A DNA stretch of 64,000 nucleotides from Vibrio hangzhouensis (GCF_900107935.1 NZ_FNVG01000001.1:62001-126000), one strand, 5' to 3'; shown: positions 47,330 through 56,046, numbered from the stretch's first letter. Notes: generated by a model not told the origin, from the letters alone. Numbers and translations: made by a program.

Positions 47330-48383
47330 GGCCTTGTTGCTTAAATCAATGGAACTAAATCAGGAAGCTACGATCTGATCGGCTACACCCATCAATCGTC
47401 GTAGTCTCATGCCTAAACCTCGTTACAAAACAACTAACTGGAAGCAGTATAATCAAGCCTTAATCAACCGTGGCTCTCTGACCTTTTGGATTGATGAGGA
47501 AGCGATAGCCGAGTGGAAGCAAAACAAACAAGGCAAGCGTGGTAGACCTCGCCGATTCAGCGACTTAGCCATTACTACCGCTCTGATGGTGAAACGCGTT
47601 TTCTCTATGCCATTGAGAGCGCTACAAGGTTTTCTAGACTCCGTATTTAAGCTGGCTAACATCCCTCTTGTTTGCCCACACTACACCTGTATAAGCCGTC
47701 GATCTAAGGATGTTGAGGTTTCATTTAAAACTAAAACCAGAGGTGCGATACAACACCTAGCCATTGATGCCACTGGTCTCAAGGTTTATGGCGAAGGTGA
47801 ATGGAAGGTCAAGAAGCATGGAAGTGATGGGAAGCGCAGAATCTGGCGTAAGCTGCACATCGCAGTAGATACAAGCACCCACGAAATAGTCGCAGCAGAG
47901 ATGAGCTTATCTAACGTAACCGATGCCGAAGTGCTCCCCAACTTACTCAAGCAGACACGTCGGAAAATCATTGAGATATCAGGTGATGGCGCTTATGACA
48001 CAAGGAGTTGCCATGATGCCATACGGATCAAGCGAGCTGTTCCGCTCATCCCACCAAGAGAAGGAGCAGCCTTCTGGGAACAAGGGCATCCTCGTAACTT
48101 AGCGGTAGGTTGCCAGAAGCTCTATGGCTCCAACAAGAAGTGGAAAAAGCGGTATGGCTATCATAAGCGCTCTCTATCAGAAACCGCAATGTACCGAGTA
48201 AAACAGCTGCTAGGTGGGAAATTAAGCCTGAGGAACTACAACGCTCAAGTTGGCGAGACTTACGCTATGATTAAAGCCCTGAATAAGCTTACAGGGCTTG
48301 GTATGCCTGAAACACAGTATATCGGTTAAGAATTAAGCACAATGGGGCAGGCATGCCTTCTCTCTGAATTAAGCAACAAAGCC
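47330..48383 (+). mobile_element. IS5-family (IS903-group) insertion sequence, 1054 bp
   Basis: Ends GGCCTTGTTGCTTAA at 47330 and, inverted, GGCTTTGTTGCTTAA at 48383, typical of the IS903 group. Flanking 9-mers (GCTCAAATG left, TTTAAGTGC right) differ, so no target duplication remains; recombination with the decayed copy at 44430 is a possible cause. Confidence 0.9.
47409..48329 (+). CDS. IS903-group transposase
   Basis: 306 residues, intact. DDE-type transposase with LAIDATGLKVYGEGEWK (first Asp), ISGDGAYDTRSC (second Asp) and YHKRSLSETAMYRVKQLLGG (the YREK-like Glu region). Length and motifs match the IS903 group of IS5. Confidence 0.93.
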   Translation: MPKPRYKTTNWKQYNQALINRGSLTFWIDEEAIAEWKQNKQGKRGRPRRFSDLAITTALMVKRVFSMPLRALQGFLDSVFKLANIPLVCPHYTCISRRSKDVEVSFKTKTRGAIQHLAIDATGLKVYGEGEWKVKKHGSDGKRRIWRKLHIAVDTSTHEIVAAEMSLSNVTDAEVLPNLLKQTRRKIIEISGDGAYDTRSCHDAIRIKRAVPLIPPREGAAFWEQGHPRNLAVGCQKLYGSNKKWKKRYGYHKRSLSETAMYRVKQLLGGKLSLRNYNAQVGETYAMIKALNKLTGLGMPETQYIG

Positions 48384-48473
48384 TTTAAGTGCAATCGTTG
48401 CAATTGAGGCGGGATTATCCTTCTTCATTTGGTCAAGATCAGTTCTGCCAAGCCAGGTGAGTAACGTTGCCAT
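48384..48473 (-). pseudogene. 5' fragment of an unknown gene cut by the IS
   Basis: From ATG 48473 the minus strand reads MATLLTWLGRTDLDQMKKD and continues to the IS edge, where a stop in IS sequence ends it. The start WLGRTDL recalls the N-termini of CARF/RtcR-type sensor proteins, but 30 residues are too few to assign. The rest of the gene is not found on the other side of the IS. Confidence 0.35.
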
Positions 48474-48636
48474 TCTTGCGTCCGTAACTATTTTTACTTA
48501 TAGGAACAGAGTTTACAGCAATGAGCACTAAGTTGATATTCAACTACATACCAATTTGTGTCGAACGTCTCAAACCAAACGAAAACACAATCGGTCTCGT
48601 TTTGAACTCCTATAGTGGAATTAGAGGAGGAGTTTT

Positions 48637-49821
48637 ATGTTTTTGCAAAGGCCAAAGCCCCACACTAACGAGAGTTTGGAGAGCTTCTTTATCAGGGTTG
48701 CTAACAGCAATGGATATGAGGATGTCCATCGCTTCCTTGAGGCTACAAAACGCTACCTGCAAGACATCGACCATAATGGCTATAAGAGCTTTCCTACTGA
48801 TATAACTCGGATAAACCCATACTCAGCTAAAAATAGTTCCAGCGCGCGAACGGCGTCATTCCTGAAACTCGCTCAACTGACATTTAATGAACCGACTGAG
48901 CTACTTGGGTTGACAATAAACAGAACGAACTTGAAGTATTCACCTTCGACATCTGCCGTGATACGAGGTTCTGAAGTGTTTCCTCGTAGTTTGCTCCGCA
49001 CTAACTCGATACCCTGCTGCCCTTTGTGCCTCCAAAAAGATGGTTATGCTTCCTACCTCTGGCATTTGGAGGGTTACGATCATTGCCACATTCACGATGT
49101 GCTGTTAGTCAGCACTTGTGACTGTGGTGCTGAATATGACTATAGGACATCGGGGGTAAATGGAATTTGTGGCAATTGCAAAGAACCTATAGCTAAACAA
49201 AGTCGTGGGAGTAGCAGTGATGCTATATCCGCTGTAGCAAATTGGCTTGCTGGTAATGAATATAAAGATCTACCAGACGTCCCTCAAAGCTATCGCTGGG
49301 GCTTGGTACATTGGTGGATGCACCTTAATGACAACAAATTCGACCATCATTCATTCAGCCATTTTTTCGCAAACTGGCCAAGAGCATTTCATTCAATGAT
49401 CGATGATGAAATCGAATTCAACCTTGAGCATGCGGTTGTCAGCACATCTGAATTACGATTAAAAGACCTTCTAGGCCGACTATTTTTCTGTTCGATTCGG
49501 CTGCCTGAACGGAATCTTCAACACAATATCATCTTAAGTGAGCTTCTCAGCCACTTAGAAAAGCGTTTGTGGCAAGACAAGGGGCTCATCGCTAACCTTA
49601 GAATGAATGCGTTAGAAGCAACCGTATTGCTAAATTGTAGCCTCGATCAGATAGCATCAATGGTTGAACAACGTATTTTGAAGCCAAACCGCAGAACCAA
49701 GCCGAATAGCCCTATTGAAACTACCGACTATTTATTTCATTTCGGCGATATTTTCTGTCTTTGGTTAGCTGAGTTCCAAACCGATGAGTTTAACCGTTCG
49801 TTCTATGTGTCGAGGTGGTAA
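48637..49821 (+). CDS. tniQ: TniQ (TnsD-family) target-selection protein of the CAST
   Basis: 394 residues starting at ATG 48637 after GAGGAG. TniQ domain with zinc ligands in CPLCLQKDGYASYLWHLEGY, CHIH, CDCG and CGNC. In I-F3 systems a TniQ dimer joins the Cas6/Cas7 end of Cascade and recruits TnsC to the guide-selected site. First gene of tniQ-cas8/5-cas7-cas6; cas8 starts directly after its stop (TAAGTG). Confidence 0.95.
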   Translation: MFLQRPKPHTNESLESFFIRVANSNGYEDVHRFLEATKRYLQDIDHNGYKSFPTDITRINPYSAKNSSSARTASFLKLAQLTFNEPTELLGLTINRTNLKYSPSTSAVIRGSEVFPRSLLRTNSIPCCPLCLQKDGYASYLWHLEGYDHCHIHDVLLVSTCDCGAEYDYRTSGVNGICGNCKEPIAKQSRGSSSDAISAVANWLAGNEYKDLPDVPQSYRWGLVHWWMHLNDNKFDHHSFSHFFANWPRAFHSMIDDEIEFNLEHAVVSTSELRLKDLLGRLFFCSIRLPERNLQHNIILSELLSHLEKRLWQDKGLIANLRMNALEATVLLNCSLDQIASMVEQRILKPNRRTKPNSPIETTDYLFHFGDIFCLWLAEFQTDEFNRSFYVSRW

Positions 49822-51744
49822 GTGCAAACTCTAAAAGATCTAATCGAATCAAATCCTGACGACTTAAAAGCAACTCTAAAGCGTGCTTTTCGTCCTCTCA
49901 CACCGCATATTGGGATTGATGGCAAAGAACTTGATGCACTGACGATATTAGTCAACTTGACCGATAAGACAGATAATCAAAAAGACCTGCTAGACCGAGC
50001 CAAATGCAAGCAAAAGCTTCGAGATGAAAAATGGTGGGCTAGTTGCCTAAACTGCGTTAATTATCGACAAAGCCATAACCCAAAATTTCCGGACATACGG
50101 TCTGAAGGTATCATTAGAACCGAAGCCCTAGGTGAGTTACCAAGCTTTCTACTCTCTTCTTCAAAAATCCCACCATACTATTGGTCATACGCACATGATT
50201 CAAAATACATAAATAAGAGCGCGTTACTCACCAATGAGTTTTGTTGGAATGGGGTTATATCATGCCTGGCTGAGCTTCTTAAAGATGTTGATCATCCACT
50301 TTGGAAAACGCTAACGAAATTAGGTTGCTATCAAAAAACTCGAAAAACAATAGCAAAGCAGTTAGCTTCAATTGCTCACGTAACTATAAATGTGCCGCTA
50401 GCCTCAAATTACTTGACTCAAATATCGTTCCCCGATAGCGATACGTCCTACATTTCACTCTCGCCGGTGGCATCTCTATCGATGCAGAGCCATTTTTATC
50501 AAGGGCTCCAAGATGAATATTTGCATACATCGACGACGCGGTATAGCCGAAGCACTAATATGGGTGTCACTGCGATGACATGTGGCGGTGCATTTAGAAT
50601 GTTAAAGTCTAATACCAAGATTTCCACCACCCCTCACCATCGATTAAACAGCAAACGCCGCTGGTTAACGTCAGAGCATGTTCAATCCTTAACAAAGTAC
50701 CAACGCCTTAATAAACGGTTAATGCCTGAAAATGCGCGAAAGGCGCTCCGTAGAAAATGTAAAATTGAGGTTCTGAATATGGTCAACGCTTGGTTGGCAA
50801 TGCAAGACCACACCCTGGATTCAACCATACTTGTTCAGCATCTGAATCATGACCTATCTTGCTTAGGAGCCACCAAACGTTTTGCATACGATCCAGCGAT
50901 GACCAAACTATTTACTGAGCTGTTGAAGCGAGCGTTTTCAAATTCAATCAATGATAGTACACAGCATACTAATGGGTCATATCTTGTCCTACCGAATATC
51001 AGGGTTTGTGGTGCAACGGCTTTAAGCTCTCCGGTAACGGTGGGGATTCCGTCACTTACCGCTTTCTTTGGATTCGTTCACGCATTCGAACGTAAATTAA
51101 ATAGCCTTAATACCACGTTTCGTGTCGAATCCTTTGCGATATGCGTTCACCAACTCCATGTCGAACAGCGGGGATTAACAGCCGAGTTTGTGGAAAAAGG
51201 CAACGGGACTATATCAGCTCCCGCGACTCATGATGACTGGCAGTGTGATGCAGTATTTAGTCTTATTTTGAATACCAAATTTGCTCAACGCATTGACCTG
51301 AATACGTTAATTACAGCACTACCAAAGCGATTTGCTCGAGGTTCAGTAAAGATTGTGATTGACGATTTTAAATATCTAAACTCATTCAACACTATAGAGG
51401 CAGCGATCCAATTTCTGCCAATAAAGGTTGGAAAGTGGTTATCGCTTCACGCACAGCCAAACAATAACCTAGGTGATCTATTAGCTGCCATTAAAGAGGA
51501 CTTTCAGCTTATGGCAAGCTGTGTCGGTTATCATTTGTTAGAAGAGCCCAAAGATAAGCCGAACTCTCTCAGAGGTTACAAACACGCTTTCGCTGAGTGC
51601 ATTGTTGGGCTAATTAAGTCAATCACTTTTGGCTCCAAGACCGATGCTAACACCATTTTGTGGTCGCTAAACAGCCATAAAAATTACCTAGTGGTACAGC
51701 CAAGGAGTATCAGCGATGAAACTACCCTCGAGTCTAGCCTATGA
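49822..51744 (+). CDS. cas8: Cas8-Cas5 fusion, type I-F3 Cascade
   Basis: 640 residues beginning at GTG with AGGTGG upstream, immediately after the tniQ stop. The sequence resembles Tn6677 Cas8 as I remember it (start MQTLKDLIESNPDDL; DILTILVNLTDK-like region, CVNYRQSHNPKFPDIRSEG). It is the fused large and Cas5 subunits that read the PAM and cap the crRNA 5' handle. Overlaps cas7 by 29 bp. No nuclease partner cas3 is present. Confidence 0.95.
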   Translation: MQTLKDLIESNPDDLKATLKRAFRPLTPHIGIDGKELDALTILVNLTDKTDNQKDLLDRAKCKQKLRDEKWWASCLNCVNYRQSHNPKFPDIRSEGIIRTEALGELPSFLLSSSKIPPYYWSYAHDSKYINKSALLTNEFCWNGVISCLAELLKDVDHPLWKTLTKLGCYQKTRKTIAKQLASIAHVTINVPLASNYLTQISFPDSDTSYISLSPVASLSMQSHFYQGLQDEYLHTSTTRYSRSTNMGVTAMTCGGAFRMLKSNTKISTTPHHRLNSKRRWLTSEHVQSLTKYQRLNKRLMPENARKALRRKCKIEVLNMVNAWLAMQDHTLDSTILVQHLNHDLSCLGATKRFAYDPAMTKLFTELLKRAFSNSINDSTQHTNGSYLVLPNIRVCGATALSSPVTVGIPSLTAFFGFVHAFERKLNSLNTTFRVESFAICVHQLHVEQRGLTAEFVEKGNGTISAPATHDDWQCDAVFSLILNTKFAQRIDLNTLITALPKRFARGSVKIVIDDFKYLNSFNTIEAAIQFLPIKVGKWLSLHAQPNNNLGDLLAAIKEDFQLMASCVGYHLLEEPKDKPNSLRGYKHAFAECIVGLIKSITFGSKTDANTILWSLNSHKNYLVVQPRSISDETTLESSL

Positions 51745-52774
51745 GCGCTCTATCGACCCATCAGATGTCTGCTTTTTCGTCGTCTGGCCGGATCATAAAA
51801 AAACACCTTTAACTTATACATCTCGCATTCAGGTTGGGCAAATTGAATCGGCATCATTAGCGTATGATACATCCGGTCAACCCAAAAAAAGTGCTACTGC
51901 TGAGGCTTTAGCTCATGGGAACATGCACCAAGTTGATTTCTGTCACGTTCCATATGGTGCTAGTCATATCGAATGCTGCTTTTCCGTCTCTTTTTCTTCT
52001 GAACTACGCAAACCGTATAAATGTAATTCAAGCTCAGTCAAACAAACGTTAGTGAAACTTGTAGAACTGTATGAAAAGAAGATCGGCTGGACTGAGCTAG
52101 CTACCCGATACTTGATCAATATATGCGATGGCACGTGGCTGTGGAAAAACACCCGCAAAGCTTATTGCTGGAACATTGAACTGACGCCTTGGCCATGGAA
52201 CCGGGAAAAGGTTGAATTTGAAGATATCCGTAATAACTACATTTCACGAAAAGACTTTGAAAATCATAAAGATTGGTTGGCCATAACAGAAATGATAAAA
52301 ACCGCTTTTTCTAGCCCCAATGGGTTGGCGATATTTGAAGTCAGAGCCACCGTGCACCTGCCAACCAATGCCATAGTGCGGCCAAGCCAAGCTTTCACAG
52401 AAAAAGAAAGCGGCAGTAAGAGCAAATCCAGATCTCAAAACAGTCGTGTTTTTCAGCATACAACTGTTGATGGAGAACGTAGTCCTATATTAGGTGCCTT
52501 TAAAACTGGCGCAGCCATTGCCACAATAGATGATTGGTATCCAGAAGCAACTGAGCCACTTCGGGTTGGAAGGTTTGGCGTTCATCGCGAAGATGTTACT
52601 TGCTACCGTCATCCTTCTACCGGAAAAGATTTGTTTTCGTTACTGCAAAAAGCAGATCATTACATTGAAGTGTTGAGCTCTAACGAAGATCCAGATCAAG
52701 AGGCTATCAATGATATGCACTTCTTAATGGCGAACTTGATTAAGGGTGGATTGTTCCAGCATAAAGGAGACTAA
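51716..52774 (+). CDS. cas7: Cas7 backbone subunit, type I-F3 Cascade
   Basis: 352 residues. Csy3-type Cas7 that polymerises along the crRNA spacer (six copies in the known complex). Recognisable parts are VDFCHVPYGASHIECCFSV, TRYLINICDGTWLWKN and GRFGVHREDVTCYRHP. Start overlaps cas8; stop is 2 bp before the cas6 ATG. Confidence 0.95.
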   Translation: MKLPSSLAYERSIDPSDVCFFVVWPDHKKTPLTYTSRIQVGQIESASLAYDTSGQPKKSATAEALAHGNMHQVDFCHVPYGASHIECCFSVSFSSELRKPYKCNSSSVKQTLVKLVELYEKKIGWTELATRYLINICDGTWLWKNTRKAYCWNIELTPWPWNREKVEFEDIRNNYISRKDFENHKDWLAITEMIKTAFSSPNGLAIFEVRATVHLPTNAIVRPSQAFTEKESGSKSKSRSQNSRVFQHTTVDGERSPILGAFKTGAAIATIDDWYPEATEPLRVGRFGVHREDVTCYRHPSTGKDLFSLLQKADHYIEVLSSNEDPDQEAINDMHFLMANLIKGGLFQHKGD

Positions 52775-52776
52775 AC

Positions 52777-53376
52777 ATGAAGTGGTATTACAGAACAATC
52801 ACGTTTCTTCCAGAGAGATGCAACAACGAATCACTTGCAGCAAAGTGCCTTCGAGTTCTACATGGTTTCAACTATCGATATGAGACACGAAATACTGGCG
52901 TTTCATTTCCACTTTGGTGTGATGAAACGGTTGGGAAGAAGATTTCATTTATCAGTACAAACAAAATGGAGCTCGACTTACTACTTAAGCAGCACTACTT
53001 CGTCGAAATGGAAAAACTTCAGTATTTTAGTATATCAAAGACTGTTCTTGTGCCAGAAGGCTGTAGATACGTTTCGTTTAAACGCTGCCAATCCATAGAT
53101 AAAGTAACAACAGCTGGGCAAGAGAGAAAAATCAGACGTCTAGAGAAACGTGCTAAATCCAGAGGCGAGCTGTTTGACCCATCATCATTTACTCAAAAAG
53201 AGCATACCGTATTGTCACACTACCACTCACTTGAAGAGTTCAGCAGTAAGACAAACCATAACTTTCGCCTCAATGTCAGAATGTTCTCGGAGCAACACAA
53301 CGAAGGGGGCTCTGTTTTCAGTAGCTATGGTTTATCAAATTCAGAGCACTCTTTACAACCTGTACCCTTAATCTGA
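52777..53376 (+). CDS. cas6: Cas6 (Csy4-type) crRNA endonuclease
   Basis: 199 residues, usual for Cas6f. It cuts the repeat after its hairpin and stays bound to the crRNA 3' end. Visible parts: KWYYRTITFLPERC, KFHKRCQSIDKV-like region (SFKRCQSIDKV) and the arginine-rich RKIRRLEKRAKSRGE segment that grips the stem. Last gene of the operon, 129 bp before the array. Confidence 0.93.
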   Translation: MKWYYRTITFLPERCNNESLAAKCLRVLHGFNYRYETRNTGVSFPLWCDETVGKKISFISTNKMELDLLLKQHYFVEMEKLQYFSISKTVLVPEGCRYVSFKRCQSIDKVTTAGQERKIRRLEKRAKSRGELFDPSSFTQKEHTVLSHYHSLEEFSSKTNHNFRLNVRMFSEQHNEGGSVFSSYGLSNSEHSLQPVPLI

Positions 53377-53505
53377 CCCTTATTTTCGGGACTATTACAA
53401 GGCCATGATTTCATTAATTTTTCTCATGCCCACAACAAAAAAGGTAAAACTACTTATTTGCATCTAATTAATTGAAAATAATGAGCTATTCTTAAATAAG
53501 TAACA

Positions 53506-53645
53506 GTGAACTGCCGAGTAGGTAGCTGATAATGTTTCGCTTACATGACGTGTGATAGTAAAGGTGTGATCTGCCGAGTAGGTAGCTGATAATAACGACA
53601 GTGAATTTTTGGTACCGAAGAAAGCGTGAACTGCCGAGTAGGTAG
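53506..53645 (+). CRISPR. Type I-F3 CRISPR array, two spacers
   Basis: Repeats at 53506-53533 and 53566-53593 are 28 bp (GTGAACTGCCGAGTAGGTAG then CTGATAAT; the second has T for A at position 5). A third, 53626-53645, stops exactly after the 20-nt hairpin half, lacking the 8-nt handle. Spacers of 32 nt lie at 53534-53565 and 53594-53625. Both are thus fully processable, and no third spacer exists. Stem CTGCC/GGTAG. Neither spacer matches guaC or, by eye, other parts of the window. Confidence 0.95.
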
Positions 53646-53677
53646 AGTACATTCACAACATCAACACTGTTACTTCC

Positions 53678-53704
53678 CAAACAGCCAGTCGGCTGTTTGT
53701 TTTA
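53678..53704 (+). terminator. Terminator of the cas operon and array
   Basis: CAAACAGCC-AGTC-GGCTGTTTG is a perfect 9-bp stem followed by TTTTAA. It separates the main array from the atypical guide unit, which therefore needs its own promoter or read-through. Confidence 0.85.
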
Positions 53705-53727
53705 ACCCCAAAAGAGGACTATATTCC

Positions 53728-53807
53728 TCAACACTATTGTAAAGTAGTTGATAATAAACGAACCACCTTCATTCGAGTACAAGAGCAATTTACTGCTGAA
53801 TAAGTAG
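53728..53807 (+). CRISPR. Atypical guide unit targeting guaC (homing guide)
   Basis: Diverged repeat at 53728-53755 ending in handle TTGATAAT, 32-nt spacer at 53756-53787, then a diverged hairpin half at 53788-53807 with stem CTGCT/AGTAG in place of CTGCC/GGTAG, a compensated base-pair change. The spacer matches guaC minus strand 59850-59819 at 27 of 32 bases; mismatches are at positions 3, 6, 9, 12 and 21, all codon third bases. Atypical repeats that privatise the homing guide are known from I-F3 elements. Confidence 0.93.
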
Positions 53808-53811
53808 CTAG

Positions 53812-54027
53812 CTAAGGAAGAAGGTCTCTAACATCACACCCGAGCACCTTCGCTAACTGATAAGCTTTTTCAAGTGTGATGTTGACCTCTCCGCGCTCGA
53901 TTCTCCCAATGTAACTTCTGTCGATATCCGCAAGTAACGCAAGTTTATCCTGAGAAATGGATTTGCTTTTCCTCATGAGACGCAGATTATTGCCGAAAGC
54001 TTTCGCCAACTCATTCATTTCATTCAA
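53812..54027 (-). CDS. Xre-family regulator beside the homing guide
   Basis: 71 residues, a single HTH_3 domain (NLRLMRKSKSISQDKLALLA; DRSYIGRIERGEVNITLEKA). Small Xre proteins of this kind accompany I-F3 arrays and are reported to control the atypical guide. The stop codon lies 4 bp from the convergent guide unit. It is divergent from the helicase operon at 54110 and may govern that too. Confidence 0.9.
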   Translation of the reverse strand: MNEMNELAKAFGNNLRLMRKSKSISQDKLALLADIDRSYIGRIERGEVNITLEKAYQLAKVLGCDVRDLLP

Positions 54028-54053
54028 CTCTTAAAATGAATGACTATCGACTC

Positions 54054-54085
54054 TTGATGCAAATATTACCACGGACTATAATCCG
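54054..54085 (+). promoter_or_regulatory. Sigma-70 promoter of the second helicase operon
   Basis: TTGATG at 54054-54059, 17 bp, TATAAT at 54077-54082. The -10 lies inside a palindrome CGGACTATAATCCG (54072-54085) that could be a repressor site, probably for the adjacent Xre. Confidence 0.72.
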
Positions 54086-54109
54086 CACTTTTCGCTGCAG
54101 CAGAAGATT

Positions 54110-54658
54110 ATGACTAAAAAAGTTCGAGTTAATCGTGATATCTACGAAATTATTTCACTACCGTCGATGAGCGAGTTTCGAGTTACGCAAATCAGAAACC
54201 TAATTACCGAGAAGTCCGGGCATTACAGTAACAAAGATACCGCAAGACTTTATGTGGCTCGTCAACTAGAAAACCTCGAGAAACAGGGGGTCCTGAAGAG
54301 CCAAGGTTTACGTCACAATAAAACATACAAGAAAACCTGTATGTTTGCGGAAGCGAACTTCATCTTGAGGGATAAGCGTGTTTCGACAAAACGGTCTACC
54401 AATGGGGGGCCAATTGATAGCGCTTCAGTCAAATCCATGCTGATAGATGAAAAAAAAGACATCGAATCTAACCTCACAATCGCACTTGCTGAAATTGATG
54501 AATACAAGCTCCTTATGAGTCGTTCAAAAAGTCTCCACAACCTTTTGCTACCATCACATGTAGATGCCGTCAATAAAGCTGCTGCATTAGTCGCGAAACT
54601 AAATGTCTGGACAGACGCTATCAAGCTTGTAACTAAACAAGAGGCAAAGTCGTGTTAA
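54110..54658 (+). CDS. Winged-helix/coiled-coil partner of helicase (copy 2)
   Basis: 182 residues. N-terminal winged helix (SMSEFRVTQIRNLI; LYVARQLENLEKQGVLKS) and C-terminal coiled coil containing TIALAEIDEYKLLMSRSKSL, matching the layout of the 7495-8025 protein. Overlaps the helicase start by 7 bp, the same overlap as in copy 1. AGAAG precedes the start. Confidence 0.72.
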   Translation: MTKKVRVNRDIYEIISLPSMSEFRVTQIRNLITEKSGHYSNKDTARLYVARQLENLEKQGVLKSQGLRHNKTYKKTCMFAEANFILRDKRVSTKRSTNGGPIDSASVKSMLIDEKKDIESNLTIALAEIDEYKLLMSRSKSLHNLLLPSHVDAVNKAAALVAKLNVWTDAIKLVTKQEAKSC

Positions 54659-56046
54659 GAAAATGGCAAGCCGAGTGCATTTCATTAGCCCTATCGAAGT
54701 ATAGGAGTGGACACGCACACTTTCTTGCTCAGGCTACACCTGGAGCGGGTAAGACAATCATGGCAGCGACGTTAGCAAAACAAATGTTCGACTCAAAGGA
54801 AATCGACTTCGTGCTGTGTTTTTCACCCTCAAAGGCTGTCGCAGACGGGATAAAATCAACTTTCTCACAACTACTAAAATGTTCATTCAATGGCGCGCTC
54901 GGTGAAACAGGCTGCTCTATGACTTACCAATCGCTTCGGTTCGTGACCAAACGCTTTTGGGATACCCTATCAAAATACAAAGTGCTTTGTATATTTGATG
55001 AAATCCATCATTGTGGCGGAGATAGTGAGCTCAACAGTAACTCATGGGGTTACCAGCTATTAAGAGACGTACAACATGCTGCAACTTTCACTCTCACACT
55101 AACTGGCACACCATGGCGTTCTGACAAGACACCAATTACGTTAGCGTCCTACACCGACCCCGAAGGAAAAATCGTATGTGATTATCGGTATTCGCTTGCT
55201 CAAGCAGTTCAAGATGGCGTTTGTCGTAAACCGAAAATAGCCTTGATTGATTGCGAAGAAGTAAAGGTTATCGAGAGCGAAGGTTTACGTTCATATAACA
55301 CCATCGATGAACTGTTAAATGAAGGTGATGTAACATATGCTCTAATACTCAAAGACCAACAAGCACTTCTTCACTTAATCGGGGAAGCAGTTAGCCGGCT
55401 CATTAGTATTCAGGCAGAAAACCCAAACGCCGGTGGACTCATTGTGGCGTCTTCAATCCAAGAAGCTAATAAAATAGCCAGTATCTTAACTCATAGTTAC
55501 GCGCAATCTTCGGTAGTCGTTAGCTACAGAGATACAAGTTCTCACGAAAAAATAAAGGAGTTCAAAGAGACCCATTCCAAGAACTGGATTGTTAGTGTTG
55601 GTATGGTCAGCGAAGGGACCGATATTCCTAGGCTGCAGGTCTGTTGTTACCTAACCAAGATTAAAACAGAGCTCTATTTCCGCCAAGTACTCGGTCGTAT
55701 CCTCCGTGTCACAGAGTCACCTAATCAGGAAGCTTGGTTATACACCTTCGCCGAGTCGAACATGATTAGATGTGCAGAAGAAATTGAGACTGACATTCCG
55801 GATACCTGTTTATACCTAAACTACGACTGTCCAGACTCACATCCGTCTCGCGTGGATGAATCAAGCAAAACGAAAGCTTTAGATGCTCAGCTTTTTCCAG
55901 CATCGGTAGCAGAGATTTCATTTAACTGGAGTGATGACTTGTCTGCCTCTGAGCCACCTAATGGCAAAAGCACCGATTCATTTGAGTCAAGTATTCAACT
56001 GGCAAGATTCAATCAAAGAGTCATTGAAGCTTTTCGGGGAGTGTAG
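54652..56046 (+). CDS. Superfamily II DNA/RNA helicase (copy 2 of helicase module)
   Basis: 464 residues. Motifs: ATPGAGKT, FDEIHHCGG, LTGTPWRSD, VSEGTDIPRLQ, RQVLGRILR. About half of the residues match the 6122-7501 helicase. No nuclease or other domain is fused. It lies between the guide/xre locus and the tns genes, convergent to tnsC with 100 bp between, so it is within the conserved core end of the transposon rather than the variable cargo. Confidence 0.88.
   Translation: MLRKWQAECISLALSKYRSGHAHFLAQATPGAGKTIMAATLAKQMFDSKEIDFVLCFSPSKAVADGIKSTFSQLLKCSFNGALGETGCSMTYQSLRFVTKRFWDTLSKYKVLCIFDEIHHCGGDSELNSNSWGYQLLRDVQHAATFTLTLTGTPWRSDKTPITLASYTDPEGKIVCDYRYSLAQAVQDGVCRKPKIALIDCEEVKVIESEGLRSYNTIDELLNEGDVTYALILKDQQALLHLIGEAVSRLISIQAENPNAGGLIVASSIQEANKIASILTHSYAQSSVVVSYRDTSSHEKIKEFKETHSKNWIVSVGMVSEGTDIPRLQVCCYLTKIKTELYFRQVLGRILRVTESPNQEAWLYTFAESNMIRCAEEIETDIPDTCLYLNYDCPDSHPSRVDESSKTKALDAQLFPASVAEISFNWSDDLSASEPPNGKSTDSFESSIQLARFNQRVIEAFRGV

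Noticed and set aside
47321..48392. Nine-base target duplication for the IS903-type element
   Set aside because: The flanking 9-mers GCTCAAATG and TTTAAGTGC differ.
53534..53625. Array spacers as the guaC homing guide
   Set aside because: No acceptable alignment to the guaC 3' end on either strand; the atypical unit at 53756-53787 matches instead at the expected distance.
53646..53677. A third spacer after the last array repeat
   Set aside because: The repeat lacks its 8-nt handle there, and a terminator follows directly.
53464..53680. Two minus-strand frames with repeated LSATYSA-like words
   Set aside because: These are translations of the CRISPR repeats, not proteins.
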